A stretch of DNA of 20,005 nucleotides, taken from NCBI RefSeq assembly GCF_019424165.1, contig NZ_JAHZAA010000026.1:1-20005 (forward strand). The letters run 5' to 3'. This stretch comes from Desulfovibrio sp. Lineage in GTDB: Bacteria; Desulfobacterota; Desulfovibrionia; Desulfovibrionales; Desulfovibrionaceae. Positions within the stretch are counted from its first letter, which is position 1. Every line of letters begins with the position of its first letter. Under the pieces are notes generated by a model. That model saw nothing but the letters and a program-made list of their open reading frames with translations. It was not told where the DNA came from and made no database searches. Below are positions 1 through 8,039 of the stretch, piece after piece. A program made the translations under genes and the position numbers.

Positions 1-747
1 GCACGCGCCCTGCTTCCGTCACCAGATCCTGCACCTTGAGCCTGGCCTACCCGACAACCGGATCCATCGCACGGCCGGTTTTGCACCGGCTTGCGCGGCG
101 GCGTGGGTTGCGGCATCAAGGGCCTGCCGACTGGTGGCTATCAGAAATTTTTTACACGTCACCAAAACTGTCGCGTGCAGTCTGTTCCGGTATGCCTCTG
201 ATCTCTCATGCAGCGGAAAACGCGCAAGGCTACTCCAAAACAAAAACACTCGAACTGTTCGCACAAAACAATACACAATCGTTCACAGGGCTATACGCCC
301 CGCGGTTAAGGGCAACGCCGTCGTGCAACAACAGAATGGACATGTGCTGCCGTCATGTAACGGCAAAAAATTTTCAGCCCGACAAACCGCGCACAGACCG
401 ACCAGCACATTTCGTCTCCGCAGGCCTGCAAAGCCACCACACCTTAAGCTGTCGTGCTGCCGCCATGCCATGCGCGCAAAAACCAAAGCACAGCTCAAAC
501 ATGAGCCGCAAAACATGGCCTTGCTGCCTCACCTGCATCTGCACTACTGCCTATGTATCGAAGGAATTTGCTAAGTTATAAAACTTACTAAAAGAGGTCA
601 AGCTGTAAACCTTCAACAAGCACTAGTATTCATAGGGTTACAAGCAATGTCCCGCTTTTTTTTGAAAAATTTTATTCAATCTCTTTTGAACATCAAAAAC
701 AGCCGCTGGAACATATATATACATGCCTGCAACAGGCGCACAGCTGT
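1..747. other. Left flank without a supportable gene
   Basis: I see no convincing gene here. Several frames stay open for 60-180 codons on both strands, but their translations are rich in Cys, Arg, His and Ser, lack any family motif and have no good ribosome binding site, so they look like chance ORFs. The first 140 bases or so are GC-rich and could be the edge of a gene mostly outside the window. On the minus strand a short coding-like stretch runs off position 1 after a stop near 50, but no start can be fixed. Positions 560-720 are AT-rich and hold a possible leftward promoter. A short hairpin (GCCTG, CAA, CAGGC) at 724-736 follows the glk stop, without a U-run. Confidence 0.55.
575..601 (-). 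promoter_or_regulatory. Possible leftward promoter with overlapping inverted repeat
   Basis: On the minus strand a TTGACC hexamer (601-596) is followed after 15 bases by TATAAC (580-575). The -10-like element lies in a small inverted repeat, AAGTT-ATAA-AACTT (573-586), which could be an operator. The 15-base spacer is shorter than the usual 16-18, so this is tentative. If real, it would drive a gene starting left of the window or an untranslated RNA, since no supported gene lies between here and position 1. Confidence 0.25.
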
Positions 748-1779
748 CTACATACATTCACTGTTCTGCAGTAATGCCAGCCCGGCATACGCGCCGCCCC
801 AAAGGCCGCTGTCGGTATCTGTTACAAGACGCACGGGCACACATTGCAGCAGGGACAATACATCCCCCGAGCCAGCGTACAAGGCTTCTGAAAAAGACGG
901 GCAATGCACGCAAAGAGGATTGGCGGCAGCCACGCCTCCGGCAATCCACAGTCCATCACGACAAAGAGTGGACAATATCCATCCCCGACAAAACCGCCCC
1001 AGAAAACGCGCATACCAATGCAAGGTGGGCGTATCGCGCGAAAGCGCGCTATCGCCCACCTGTGAGGGATGCAGCATCCGGCCTGTCAGATAGTAATGCA
1101 GTGTGGAAAGCCCCTGCCCGCAAAGCACGTTTTCAGCGCTGGCAAAAGGCCGCCCCAGCCCGTTGCACAAAGCCCGTCCGTAGGCCTGTTCTTCTTTGCC
1201 AAGAAAAGCGAAAGCAGCATGCCCGGCTTCGCTGGGAACAGCCATGGGGTTACCCTGCTCCGAAAGCAGCAAGCTGGCGGCTCCAAGACCTGTTCCGGCA
1301 CCGATGACAGCGTGAATTTTTCTGGAGAGTGCGTTCTTTACCCAACTGCCCTCTCCTTCATCAAAAGAAACGGCGTCGGCGGCTTTGTCATTTTTTTGTG
1401 CAGGCCCAGCCACATAGAGTGCCTGGACGCCGGGAGGGGTCAGGGTGGCATATGCCTGGAGGATAAAGTCATTCAGCAGCAGGCAGCGCCCGGCATCCGG
1501 CAGCGAAGATATCTTTGCGAGGTCAACGCGCAGCCGACCGTTAGTCAGGCTTCCTTTCTGGCCGTCCACAGGCCCGGCCAGCCCGATGACCACGGCTCCG
1601 GCCTGTTCCGGCGGTTGTCGTAGCCCTTCGGCCAGGGCAAAAAACAGATCCTGCCCGCTCTCCAGCCCCGAAGAGCTGATCCGGGCAGAGCGTTCCAGGG
1701 TGAGCGAGGTTCCTTCCAGCCTGAAGCTGCCCATCCGGCAGTTGGTTCCCCCCACATCGGCCACAAGAATTCGCTGCAT
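748..1779 (-). CDS. glk: Glucokinase (ATP-dependent)
   Basis: Cytosolic hexokinase-type enzyme expected to phosphorylate glucose to glucose-6-phosphate with ATP. The 343-residue product has the N-terminal phosphate-binding loop VADVGGTN (6-13), the LLNDF motif with the likely catalytic Asp (D104), the second nucleotide-binding loop GAGTGLGAA (160-168), SEAGH (183-187) and a late GG motif (281-282). These fit the bacterial Glk family (about 320 residues) rather than ROK kinases, as no ROK zinc-type Cys motif is visible. I chose the ATG at 1779; a TTG five codons upstream (1794) overlaps the hldE stop and would put extra residues before the beta strand. The gene follows hldE by 11 bases and is probably co-transcribed. 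Sugar specificity is by family only. Confidence 0.88.
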   Translation of the reverse strand: MQRILVADVGGTNCRMGSFRLEGTSLTLERSARISSSGLESGQDLFFALAEGLRQPPEQAGAVVIGLAGPVDGQKGSLTNGRLRVDLAKISSLPDAGRCLLLNDFILQAYATLTPPGVQALYVAGPAQKNDKAADAVSFDEGEGSWVKNALSRKIHAVIGAGTGLGAASLLLSEQGNPMAVPSEAGHAAFAFLGKEEQAYGRALCNGLGRPFASAENVLCGQGLSTLHYYLTGRMLHPSQVGDSALSRDTPTLHWYARFLGRFCRGWILSTLCRDGLWIAGGVAAANPLCVHCPSFSEALYAGSGDVLSLLQCVPVRLVTDTDSGLWGGAYAGLALLQNSECM

Positions 1780-1790
1780 GACAAGTCCGC

Positions 1791-3257
1791 TCAACGTGAT
1801 GAGCTGTTTTCGCCGGAAGCGTCAATTTTGCGTACAATCCCGGTAGTGCTGCACCCCTGCACAAGGTCGGCCAGATAAACGCGACCGCCCGAAGCCAGCA
1901 CCACATCCGCCCCCACTACGGTTTCCACAGTATAGTCACTGCCTTTGACCAGCACATCAGGGCGCAGAGCGGTGACAAGGTTCAGTGGTGTGTCTTCGTC
2001 AAAAAGCACTACGGCATCCACCCCGTGCAGAGCGGACAAAAGCAGTGCCCGGCTTTGCTCGTTTTGTACCGGACGGCTTGGTCCCTTGAGACGGCGTACC
2101 GAGGCATCGGAATTAAGCCCAACCACAAGGTGGGTTCCCTGAGCCGCGCTTTGGCGTAGAAGAGAAATATGGCCCGGATGCAGCAGGTCAAAACATCCGT
2201 TGGTGAAGACTATGCTTTCATTTTTACGCCGCCAGTCTTCCACCTTTTCAAGAAGCTCGGGCAAGGCATAAAGCTTGGGATTATCCGCGCCCTGACGCAG
2301 TGCCTGACGCAATTCGGTAATGCTTACAGGGGCCGTACCCATTTTGCCCACAGCAACGCCGGCCGCGGCATTGGCCGCATCCATGCTTTCTTCCCAGGAC
2401 AGGCCACTGCCGATGCAGGCCCCCAGCGTGGCAATAACAGTGTCGCCCGCTCCGGAAACATCCGCAACCTCGCGCATGGCGGCGCGTATATAACGGGGGG
2501 GTGCATCCGGGCCGAACAGGGCCATGCCCTTGGCGCCACGGGTCAGCAGTACTCTTTCAACTGCATGACGCTCCCGCAGACGGTCTGCCAGTTCTGCCCT
2601 CAACGCCCTGTCCAGCGGTACATTCTGGTCTCTGCCACAGGCGAGAGCAAATTCCTGTCTGTTGGGCGTTACACAATGCGCGCCCGCGTAGCGGCCCCAC
2701 TGCGTTCCTTTGGGGTCCACCAGCACAGCCACGCCCAGGCGGCGGGCCTCGTCAATAACAGCGCGACACAGGTTTTCGCCCTGCGCGTTTTCCAGCAAAA
2801 CACCCTTGCCGTAATCAGAAAGGATCACTGCACGGCAATCAGGCAGCGTGTCAAACACCGCCTGACGCAGGGCCTCAAGCTCATCCCCGTTCGGATGCAT
2901 GCAACGCTCTTCATCCAGCCGCAGCAATTGCTGCCCCTGGGCGAGCACTCTGGTCTTGCATGTGGTGCTGCGCGCTCCGGAAGATATCAGGCGGTGTTCA
3001 ATGCCGGCCTGCTCCAGGCTCCGACGCAGATCGGCGGCGGCCTCATCAATACCGGAAAGGCCCACAAGTGTGGCCTGTGCGCCAAGGTGCACCAGGTTGC
3101 GGGCAACGTTGGCCGCGCCGCCCGGTGCGAACCACCGTTTGTTCACTCCAAGCACAGGCACCGGAGCTTCAGGCGATATTCGCCCCACACTCCCGGCAAT
3201 GTAGCGGTCAAGCATCACGTCGCCCACTACCAGCACATGCACCTTATCAAAATTCAT
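1791..3257 (-). CDS. hldE: Bifunctional heptose-7-phosphate kinase / heptose-1-phosphate adenylyltransferase
   Basis: Two-domain cytosolic enzyme of ADP-heptose synthesis for the LPS inner core. The N-terminal PfkB/ribokinase-type domain (about 1-320) phosphorylates D-glycero-beta-D-manno-heptose 7-phosphate at O-1; it shows GGAANVARN (46-54) and the catalytic-base motif DVSGAGD (266-272). The C-terminal nucleotidyltransferase domain (about 345-488) adds AMP; it shows FTNGCFDLLHPGH (351-363) with the HxGH signature and LKG/VKGSDY elements. At 488 residues it is close to the E. coli protein, so both halves look complete. The ATG at 3257 has a GGAAG ribosome binding site. It sits 39 bases after the ABC-glycosyltransferase gene and 11 before glk. 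gmhA, gmhB and hldD are not in the window. Confidence 0.95.
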   Translation of the reverse strand: MNFDKVHVLVVGDVMLDRYIAGSVGRISPEAPVPVLGVNKRWFAPGGAANVARNLVHLGAQATLVGLSGIDEAAADLRRSLEQAGIEHRLISSGARSTTCKTRVLAQGQQLLRLDEERCMHPNGDELEALRQAVFDTLPDCRAVILSDYGKGVLLENAQGENLCRAVIDEARRLGVAVLVDPKGTQWGRYAGAHCVTPNRQEFALACGRDQNVPLDRALRAELADRLRERHAVERVLLTRGAKGMALFGPDAPPRYIRAAMREVADVSGAGDTVIATLGACIGSGLSWEESMDAANAAAGVAVGKMGTAPVSITELRQALRQGADNPKLYALPELLEKVEDWRRKNESIVFTNGCFDLLHPGHISLLRQSAAQGTHLVVGLNSDASVRRLKGPSRPVQNEQSRALLLSALHGVDAVVLFDEDTPLNLVTALRPDVLVKGSDYTVETVVGADVVLASGGRVYLADLVQGCSTTGIVRKIDASGENSSSR

Positions 3258-3296
3258 GGCACTTCCGTTTCAGGATGCGGACGCACAAGATGCTGC

Positions 3297-5261
3297 TCAC
3301 AGCTTGCGGCACGCCTTTTTAAAAAACGCACTCATTCGGGCCTCAACGCCCTCCTCGTCCAGAAACGCAGGCAGCTCCCGGCGCGCAGCGTCGCCCAGCC
3401 GCCGCCGCTCCGCAGGACTTGAAGCCAGATCTTCAAGTACCCCGGCCAAAGCGTCCACATCATTCTGCGCCACAACGCGCCCATTACGGCCGTCAGTCAC
3501 GGCTTCAGTCTGCCCCGGCAAGTCGCTGACAACAACGGCCAGTCCGAAAGCCAGAGCCTCCACCAGAGCCGAGGGCAGCCCGTCCATATCTCCTTGCCGC
3601 GTTTTGCGGCCCGGAGCTACGAATACTTGAGCCTTGTTGTAGAAATCCGGCATGTTCTCATGGGGAATACGCCCCGAAAAAAGGACGTTGCCACGCAAGC
3701 CAAGCCGCCAGGCCAGCCAGCGCAGACGCAGGCGCTCCGGCCCGTGTCCCACGATTCTGAGTGTGAAGTCGACACCCTTGTTTTTCAGCACCGCGCAGGC
3801 GCGCAAAAGAGTGTCATAGCCCTTGCGACGACTGATCGTACCCACAGCCAGAATATTCAACCCGGCGACAGCGTCGTCGCCCTCGGCAGCCTGTTCGGCA
3901 TCATCATCCGGGGGAGTTAGCGTAAGCGGGTCACGCAGCACGACAAATTTGTGTTCCGGCACTTCGGGCATAAGCTCGCGCATGGCCTGACGGGAAGCTT
4001 CAGTATCGCAGCGCACAAAAACCGCATCATCGACCTTTGCCTTCCAGTTAAGGCCGGGGCTGGCAAGGTCGTGCGAACGTACGGCAAAAGCATACGGCAC
4101 ATCCAGCAAACGGGAGGCCACCCATGAAGCCGTAGCCGGACCGTGAGCTCCGGCGGCATAAAAAATCTCAATATTTTCTTCCTGGCCCCAGCGGGCCAGC
4201 AGAGCGCCGGAACCGAAAGAGCGCAGATGGTCCCATAGCCAGTTCCCCCAGCGGCCTCGACCGGGCAATGCACGCCAGAGGCCCCAGAGATTGGCTGAGG
4301 CGCCACGCATATGACGGAACATGGCAAGATAAGCGCCAAGCATGCGCCAGGCGCCGATACGGCGCACAGCCAGCGGCAGGGCGTAGCCCTCCGGACTGCC
4401 CAGAAGGCCGTTATCGCGAATGGCGTAAATACGTGAAAGCAGGCCGGAAGCGTGCATGTGGTGCGCTTCGGTCATAAGACATTGCCCGGAAGCCTCAGGA
4501 AAACGCTCTGCCACCAGCGCGCCACGCACCACCGGCCTGGCACCGGACAGCAGGTTATACGTTTCCTGAACGGAAATACGCGGTACCTCACGCTTACGGC
4601 AATGCAGGATACCGTCTTCAAGCGTGTACACGCTGTCGCAGAACTCCGCCATCTTTGGGTCATGGGTCACCATAACCATGGCCACACCACCCGTATGGCA
4701 AAGATTGCGGAAGTTATCCATGATAAGACGGCTGGTCTTGGCGTCCAGTGCACCCGTAGGTTCGTCGGCAAGCAGTATGCGGGGGCTGTTGACCATGGCG
4801 CGCGCAATAGCCACACGCTGCTGTTCACCGCCCGAAAGGCGGTTGCTGCGGTAGTGTACCCTGGCCGAAAGACGTACCAGCTCCAGGGCGCGAATGACCC
4901 TTTCCCACCGTTCCTGTGGGGGGACACGCTCATAAATAAGCGGAAATTCAACGTTTTCGAACACCGTAGAGTGGTCAAAAAGGTTGCTCGACTGCATGAC
5001 AAAGCCCATGGTTCCGCGCCTGAAGGCTGCGGTCTGCTCTCTGTCCAGATGCAGCACGTCTTTGCCGAGAATTTCGAGAAAACCGGAATCGGGCGCGTGC
5101 AACATGCCGAGCACATGCAGCATGGTGGATTTGCCGCATCCAGACGGTCCCATAATGGCAACCATCTCGCCCGCCTCCACTTCAATATTCACGCCGCGCA
5201 ACACCGGCGAGAAGCCAGCGTAGCACTTATACAAATCTTTGGCGACAATAACAGGAGCCAT
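3297..5261 (-). CDS. ABC transporter ATPase fused to a GT4 glycosyltransferase
   Basis: A single uninterrupted 654-codon frame joins two complete enzymes. Residues 1-235 are a LolD/MacB-type ABC ATPase: Walker A GPSGCGKST (38-46), Q-loop Q90, signature LSGGEQQRV (142-150), Walker B ILLADEP (162-168), H-loop H200. From about 247 to the end is a GT-B, GT4-type glycosyltransferase: an RFPEASG stretch resembling the start of WcaL/AmsK-like enzymes, VRSHDL (394-399), VGTISRRKGYDTLL (473-486), and a donor-site motif with Asp in place of the usual first Glu (D560 ... E568). The ATG at 5261 has an AGGGTGA ribosome binding site. The permease gene ends 67 bases upstream, so the ATPase half is probably its energy module. 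Activities are by family; coupling of the halves is inference. No strong internal ribosome binding site was seen at the junction. Confidence 0.88.
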   Translation of the reverse strand: MAPVIVAKDLYKCYAGFSPVLRGVNIEVEAGEMVAIMGPSGCGKSTMLHVLGMLHAPDSGFLEILGKDVLHLDREQTAAFRRGTMGFVMQSSNLFDHSTVFENVEFPLIYERVPPQERWERVIRALELVRLSARVHYRSNRLSGGEQQRVAIARAMVNSPRILLADEPTGALDAKTSRLIMDNFRNLCHTGGVAMVMVTHDPKMAEFCDSVYTLEDGILHCRKREVPRISVQETYNLLSGARPVVRGALVAERFPEASGQCLMTEAHHMHASGLLSRIYAIRDNGLLGSPEGYALPLAVRRIGAWRMLGAYLAMFRHMRGASANLWGLWRALPGRGRWGNWLWDHLRSFGSGALLARWGQEENIEIFYAAGAHGPATASWVASRLLDVPYAFAVRSHDLASPGLNWKAKVDDAVFVRCDTEASRQAMRELMPEVPEHKFVVLRDPLTLTPPDDDAEQAAEGDDAVAGLNILAVGTISRRKGYDTLLRACAVLKNKGVDFTLRIVGHGPERLRLRWLAWRLGLRGNVLFSGRIPHENMPDFYNKAQVFVAPGRKTRQGDMDGLPSALVEALAFGLAVVVSDLPGQTEAVTDGRNGRVVAQNDVDALAGVLEDLASSPAERRRLGDAARRELPAFLDEEGVEARMSAFFKKACRKL

Positions 5262-5328
5262 GAATCACCCTGTCCATAAACGGCCCGGGCCGCCGCAGCA
5301 GCGGTCTGGGCTGGGCCGCCAGCTATTT

Positions 5329-6519
5329 TTACTCAAAGCGCAGAGCCGTGACCACGTCCATGCGGCTGGCCTGGATGGCCGGATACAGGCCTCCCGCCAC
5401 ACCGATGACTGCGGAAAAAACAATGCTGCCCAGGCTACTGGCTAAAAGCAGGGAATAAGAGATACCCGTACCCAGCGACCAGGAGCCTCCTTCCACCAGC
5501 GCAATGCCCAAGGCAATGCCTAAGACACCGCCAGCCACAGACTTGCACAAGGCCTCGGCAAGAAACTGGGCCAGAATGTCCGAATCGGAACCGCCCATGG
5601 CCTTCTTCAGCCCCACCTCTCGGGTGCGGGCGCGCACTGCGGCAAACGTGCCGTACCATATGCCGAAGCCGCCAAGCATGAGCGACGCGGCGATGCCGAG
5701 CCAAAGCAGCACTTCAACCCATAAAAAAGTATCCTGAATACGCGCCAGCTGGTCATCCTGCGTATGCACCACAAGGTAGGGCGCAGTCTGGTACTCCTGT
5801 ACAACTTCAGGAATTTCCTTGACCAGAGGCGGCACATCCTGCCAGCCGATAGCGCGTACAAAAAGCCGCGTAACCTTGTCGCCGGCCCAATTTCTGTCAA
5901 TCATGGTAGTATAGGGCAAAAAGCCCCCTTGCGACCAGCTGCCAAGCATGACCCCGCTGACCACTCCCACTACCTCAAAAACATCCTGCTGCAAAAAAAG
6001 CAGCTTGCCCACCGCCGCGTCTGCATCTCCGTAGAGATCCTGCGCGGCTTCGCGGCCGAGCATACAGACACGCTTGTGGCCGATCACGTCGTTGGCATCC
6101 ATGAGCCGCCCGGTGATCAGGGTCAGAGAAAATACGTCTGAAAAATACTGGTCAATGCCAATAAAGCCCACATTGATAACGCGCTCACCAGCACCGCGCA
6201 GGGCAAAGCCTTTTCCTTCGCGTATATTCTGGCTCACCATATAAACCCCGGGCAGATGGCTCAGGGCTTCTACGGTTTCAGGGTAAAATCCGCGCATGGG
6301 CTGGCCGGGATACTGGGCATCATCCATATAGACGCGGATGACGTTAACCCCGCCCATAAGCACCATATCTTGCCCGACTTTATAGCGTATTTCACGCCCG
6401 AGCACGGCCAGAACAATAAAGGCCGTGATGCCCAGGGCGATGGACAGTATCACCCCGAAGCCGCGCTGGCGTACAACCTGACGCAGGCTGACGCGAAAAA
6501 GGTCGGACATGGCAATCAT
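5329..6519 (-). CDS. MacB/FtsX-type ABC transporter permease
   Basis: Inner-membrane permease with the topology of the MacB/LolC/FtsX superfamily. One N-terminal membrane helix follows the amphipathic start (GVILSIALGITAFIVLAVLG), then comes a periplasmic domain of roughly 200 residues, then three C-terminal helices. The protein ends MDVVTALRFE, like the ALRYE-type tail common in MacB/YknZ permeases. Such permeases act in mechanotransmission, moving substrates such as lipoproteins, peptides or lipids from the inner membrane or periplasm. The start is uncertain: ATGs at 6519 and 6510 and a GTG at 6564 are in frame and none has a good ribosome binding site; I used 6519 (396 residues). The partner ATPase is the fused gene downstream. 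No periplasmic adaptor (MacA) or TolC-like gene lies in the window, so a tripartite efflux role is not supported. Confidence 0.85.
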   Translation of the reverse strand: MIAMSDLFRVSLRQVVRQRGFGVILSIALGITAFIVLAVLGREIRYKVGQDMVLMGGVNVIRVYMDDAQYPGQPMRGFYPETVEALSHLPGVYMVSQNIREGKGFALRGAGERVINVGFIGIDQYFSDVFSLTLITGRLMDANDVIGHKRVCMLGREAAQDLYGDADAAVGKLLFLQQDVFEVVGVVSGVMLGSWSQGGFLPYTTMIDRNWAGDKVTRLFVRAIGWQDVPPLVKEIPEVVQEYQTAPYLVVHTQDDQLARIQDTFLWVEVLLWLGIAASLMLGGFGIWYGTFAAVRARTREVGLKKAMGGSDSDILAQFLAEALCKSVAGGVLGIALGIALVEGGSWSLGTGISYSLLLASSLGSIVFSAVIGVAGGLYPAIQASRMDVVTALRFE

Positions 6520-6663
6520 GGCAAAACCACTGTAAGAATATCCCTGAACTGTTACGCCGGACACGGCATGACAAGCCGAGCCGACACCGCCTCATGCGGA
6601 CTGTTACGCGCTTCCTGCCCATGCGGGAATACGCCAGCCCTTTTACCCAAAAACGGGCGAATT

Positions 6664-6693
6664 ATTATATAGGGCGAAACCGGCGTATGTCAA
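6664..6693 (-). promoter_or_regulatory. Consensus sigma-70 promoter for the permease-ATPase/GT-hldE-glk operon
   Basis: On the minus strand TTGACA (6693-6688) and TATAAT (6669-6664) both match the sigma-70 consensus at all six positions, with an 18-base spacer. Expected transcription start is near 6657, giving a leader of about 138 bases before the ATG at 6519. Its position directly before the permease gene and after the GT2 gene suggests a strong start for the four-gene set. The leader shows no riboswitch I recognise. Confidence 0.7.
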
Positions 6694-6735
6694 AGACATA
6701 TTCCCAATCACAAACCTGCAACACCCTGCGGCCCT

Positions 6736-6779
6736 GGCTCGCAGCACCGGACAAGCAGGCTCGCAACGCCGGACAAGCT
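6736..6779. repeat. 22-bp tandem duplication
   Basis: Two adjacent 22-base units (6736-6757 and 6758-6779) both begin GGCTCGCA and carry CCGGACAAGC near their ends. They differ at three positions. The repeat lies between the stop of the GT2 gene (6793) and the promoter at 6664-6693, in non-coding DNA. Confidence 0.85.
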
Positions 6780-6792
6780 GGCCGGAACCAGC

Positions 6793-7971
6793 CTAAAAAA
6801 GCCGCTCCACCCGCCGCACAGTGCCGCCCCGGCCCACAACGTAACGCAAGCCATGCCACACAATACTCCGGGCAGGCAAGCTGCGGATGTAAACCAAAAC
6901 AAACATGGCTACCGCATCAAAGAAGCTCAGAAACCAGCGGGCAAATGAAATGGAATGCCGCAGCAGCCCCCGCCACAAGTGCAGGATCACAGACAAAAGG
7001 ACTATCCACAAAAGCGCCAGCAGCACAGCCAGGCCGCTGCTCACATGCAGCAGCCCGCCCAGAAGAATACAGGCGGCGACCAGAGGCGGTACAGCCATGA
7101 CAAAGCCCATAAAGCCCAGCAACATCCATTGTATGGGCATGCAAAACTTGAGAAAGAGCACTTGCCGGTCCATCCAGGCCCGCCAGACATGGCGCTCATG
7201 CCTGCCGGCCTCGGTATGCAGAAGCGCGCCGGGGCAAAGACGCACCGGAACCCCCAGCTTTTGCAGACGGGCCGAAAGCGAACAGTCGTCCACCACGTTG
7301 CGCGCCCACAAATCTTCCACAGCATATCTGCCGAATGCCTCACGGGTCATGGCCATGGCCCCGCCCCAAAGCTGGGTAAAAGACGAAACAGCCTGTAAAA
7401 GACGCATGAGCAGAACACACAGGGCATATGCCAGGGTCACGGGGCGATGGTCAGTGGGATTCACCACATGGTAGCCTGTAGAAAATTCAGCCTCGCCGGT
7501 GGCAAGCGGTCCCACCAGATGACGCATAAAATCCGGCCGGGCCATATGGGTGCTGTCGCAAAAAACAAAAACATCAGCCTTGTTTTTGATTGCAGCTACC
7601 CCACAAAGACTGTTGTGGTTTTTCTGGCCGCAATCGCGAGCCGGTCCGGCCACCACGTGCCGCGCGTGAGGATAGTCCCGCTGGATCTGCCGCACAAGGT
7701 CCGCAGCCGGTTCGTCAGCAGTGGCGGTGACCAGCACGGGAAAATAACGGGGATAGTTCTGAAGGAGCAGGCTGCGCACAGCGGCGGACATACGCTTGTC
7801 GGCACCGGCCATGGGTACGATCATGCCGACCACGGGCCAACGGCCTTCGGGCAATGCGCGGTTGGCCGCATCGTCCAGCCGCGCCCGACGCGGCAGGGCC
7901 TGGCCGGTCCGGGCCAGAACGTAGAGCAGCAAGCATTTTAAAGCTGCCAGCGCAAACCAGAGCCAGAACAT
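6793..7971 (-). CDS. Membrane-bound GT2-type glycosyltransferase (ceramide glucosyltransferase/HpnI-like)
   Basis: Inner-membrane glycosyltransferase of 392 residues. An N-terminal hydrophobic helix (1-20) precedes a GT-A domain: VVGMIVPM (47-54), a Q/N-rich turn GQKNHN (115-120), the metal/nucleotide region VFVFCDST (134-141) with one Asp (D139) where DxD is usual, and the catalytic-base region VVDDCSLSARLQ (227-237). WRAWMDRQ (263-270) lies where GT21-type enzymes carry their Q/RxxRW motif and matches it only partly. Three or four membrane helices follow (about 278-362). This order resembles ceramide glucosyltransferases and hopanoid-associated HpnI, suggesting a lipid acceptor. The ATG at 7971 has a good GGAG site. 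The gene lies 68 bases after the exported-protein gene and ends about 100 bases before the 6664-6693 promoter. Donor and acceptor are unknown. Confidence 0.82.
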   Translation of the reverse strand: MFWLWFALAALKCLLLYVLARTGQALPRRARLDDAANRALPEGRWPVVGMIVPMAGADKRMSAAVRSLLLQNYPRYFPVLVTATADEPAADLVRQIQRDYPHARHVVAGPARDCGQKNHNSLCGVAAIKNKADVFVFCDSTHMARPDFMRHLVGPLATGEAEFSTGYHVVNPTDHRPVTLAYALCVLLMRLLQAVSSFTQLWGGAMAMTREAFGRYAVEDLWARNVVDDCSLSARLQKLGVPVRLCPGALLHTEAGRHERHVWRAWMDRQVLFLKFCMPIQWMLLGFMGFVMAVPPLVAACILLGGLLHVSSGLAVLLALLWIVLLSVILHLWRGLLRHSISFARWFLSFFDAVAMFVLVYIRSLPARSIVWHGLRYVVGRGGTVRRVERLF

Positions 7972-8039
7972 AGTTTCTCCTTCACGTTAACAGGCGGCCC
8001 GGAGCCTCACAGGCCGCGTGCGCTCTTGCGCGCTGATGC

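Noticed and set aside
1..120. Possible cobalamin-type riboswitch on the minus strand (GGTGCAAAACC-like stretch, GCCGGT/ACCGGC hairpin)
   Set aside because: The other conserved blocks of the cobalamin aptamer are not seen; one hairpin is not enough.
283..516. Minus-strand 77-codon ORF with several Cys (CAVC, CPFCCC) suggesting a zinc ribbon
   Set aside because: Spacing fits no known ribbon, the start lacks a ribosome binding site, and the rest is not protein-like.
36..581. Two overlapping plus-strand open frames of 146 and 181 codons
   Set aside because: Translations are Arg/Cys/His/Ser-rich with no motif, there is no good ribosome binding site, and both frames are open over the same DNA. 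They look like chance ORFs.
2169..3422. A 417-codon plus-strand ORF opposite hldE
   Set aside because: It is the antisense shadow of a gene with clear HldE motifs in both domains; its own translation has no family features.
4500..4560. The ABC/GT fusion as two genes with an internal restart
   Set aside because: No stop occurs between the modules. In-frame GTG codons near residue 244 lack a clear Shine-Dalgarno sequence, so one fused product is the simpler reading.
4452..5279. A 275-codon plus-strand ORF opposite the ABC ATPase
   Set aside because: Antisense shadow of the Walker A/B-containing frame; no motifs of its own.
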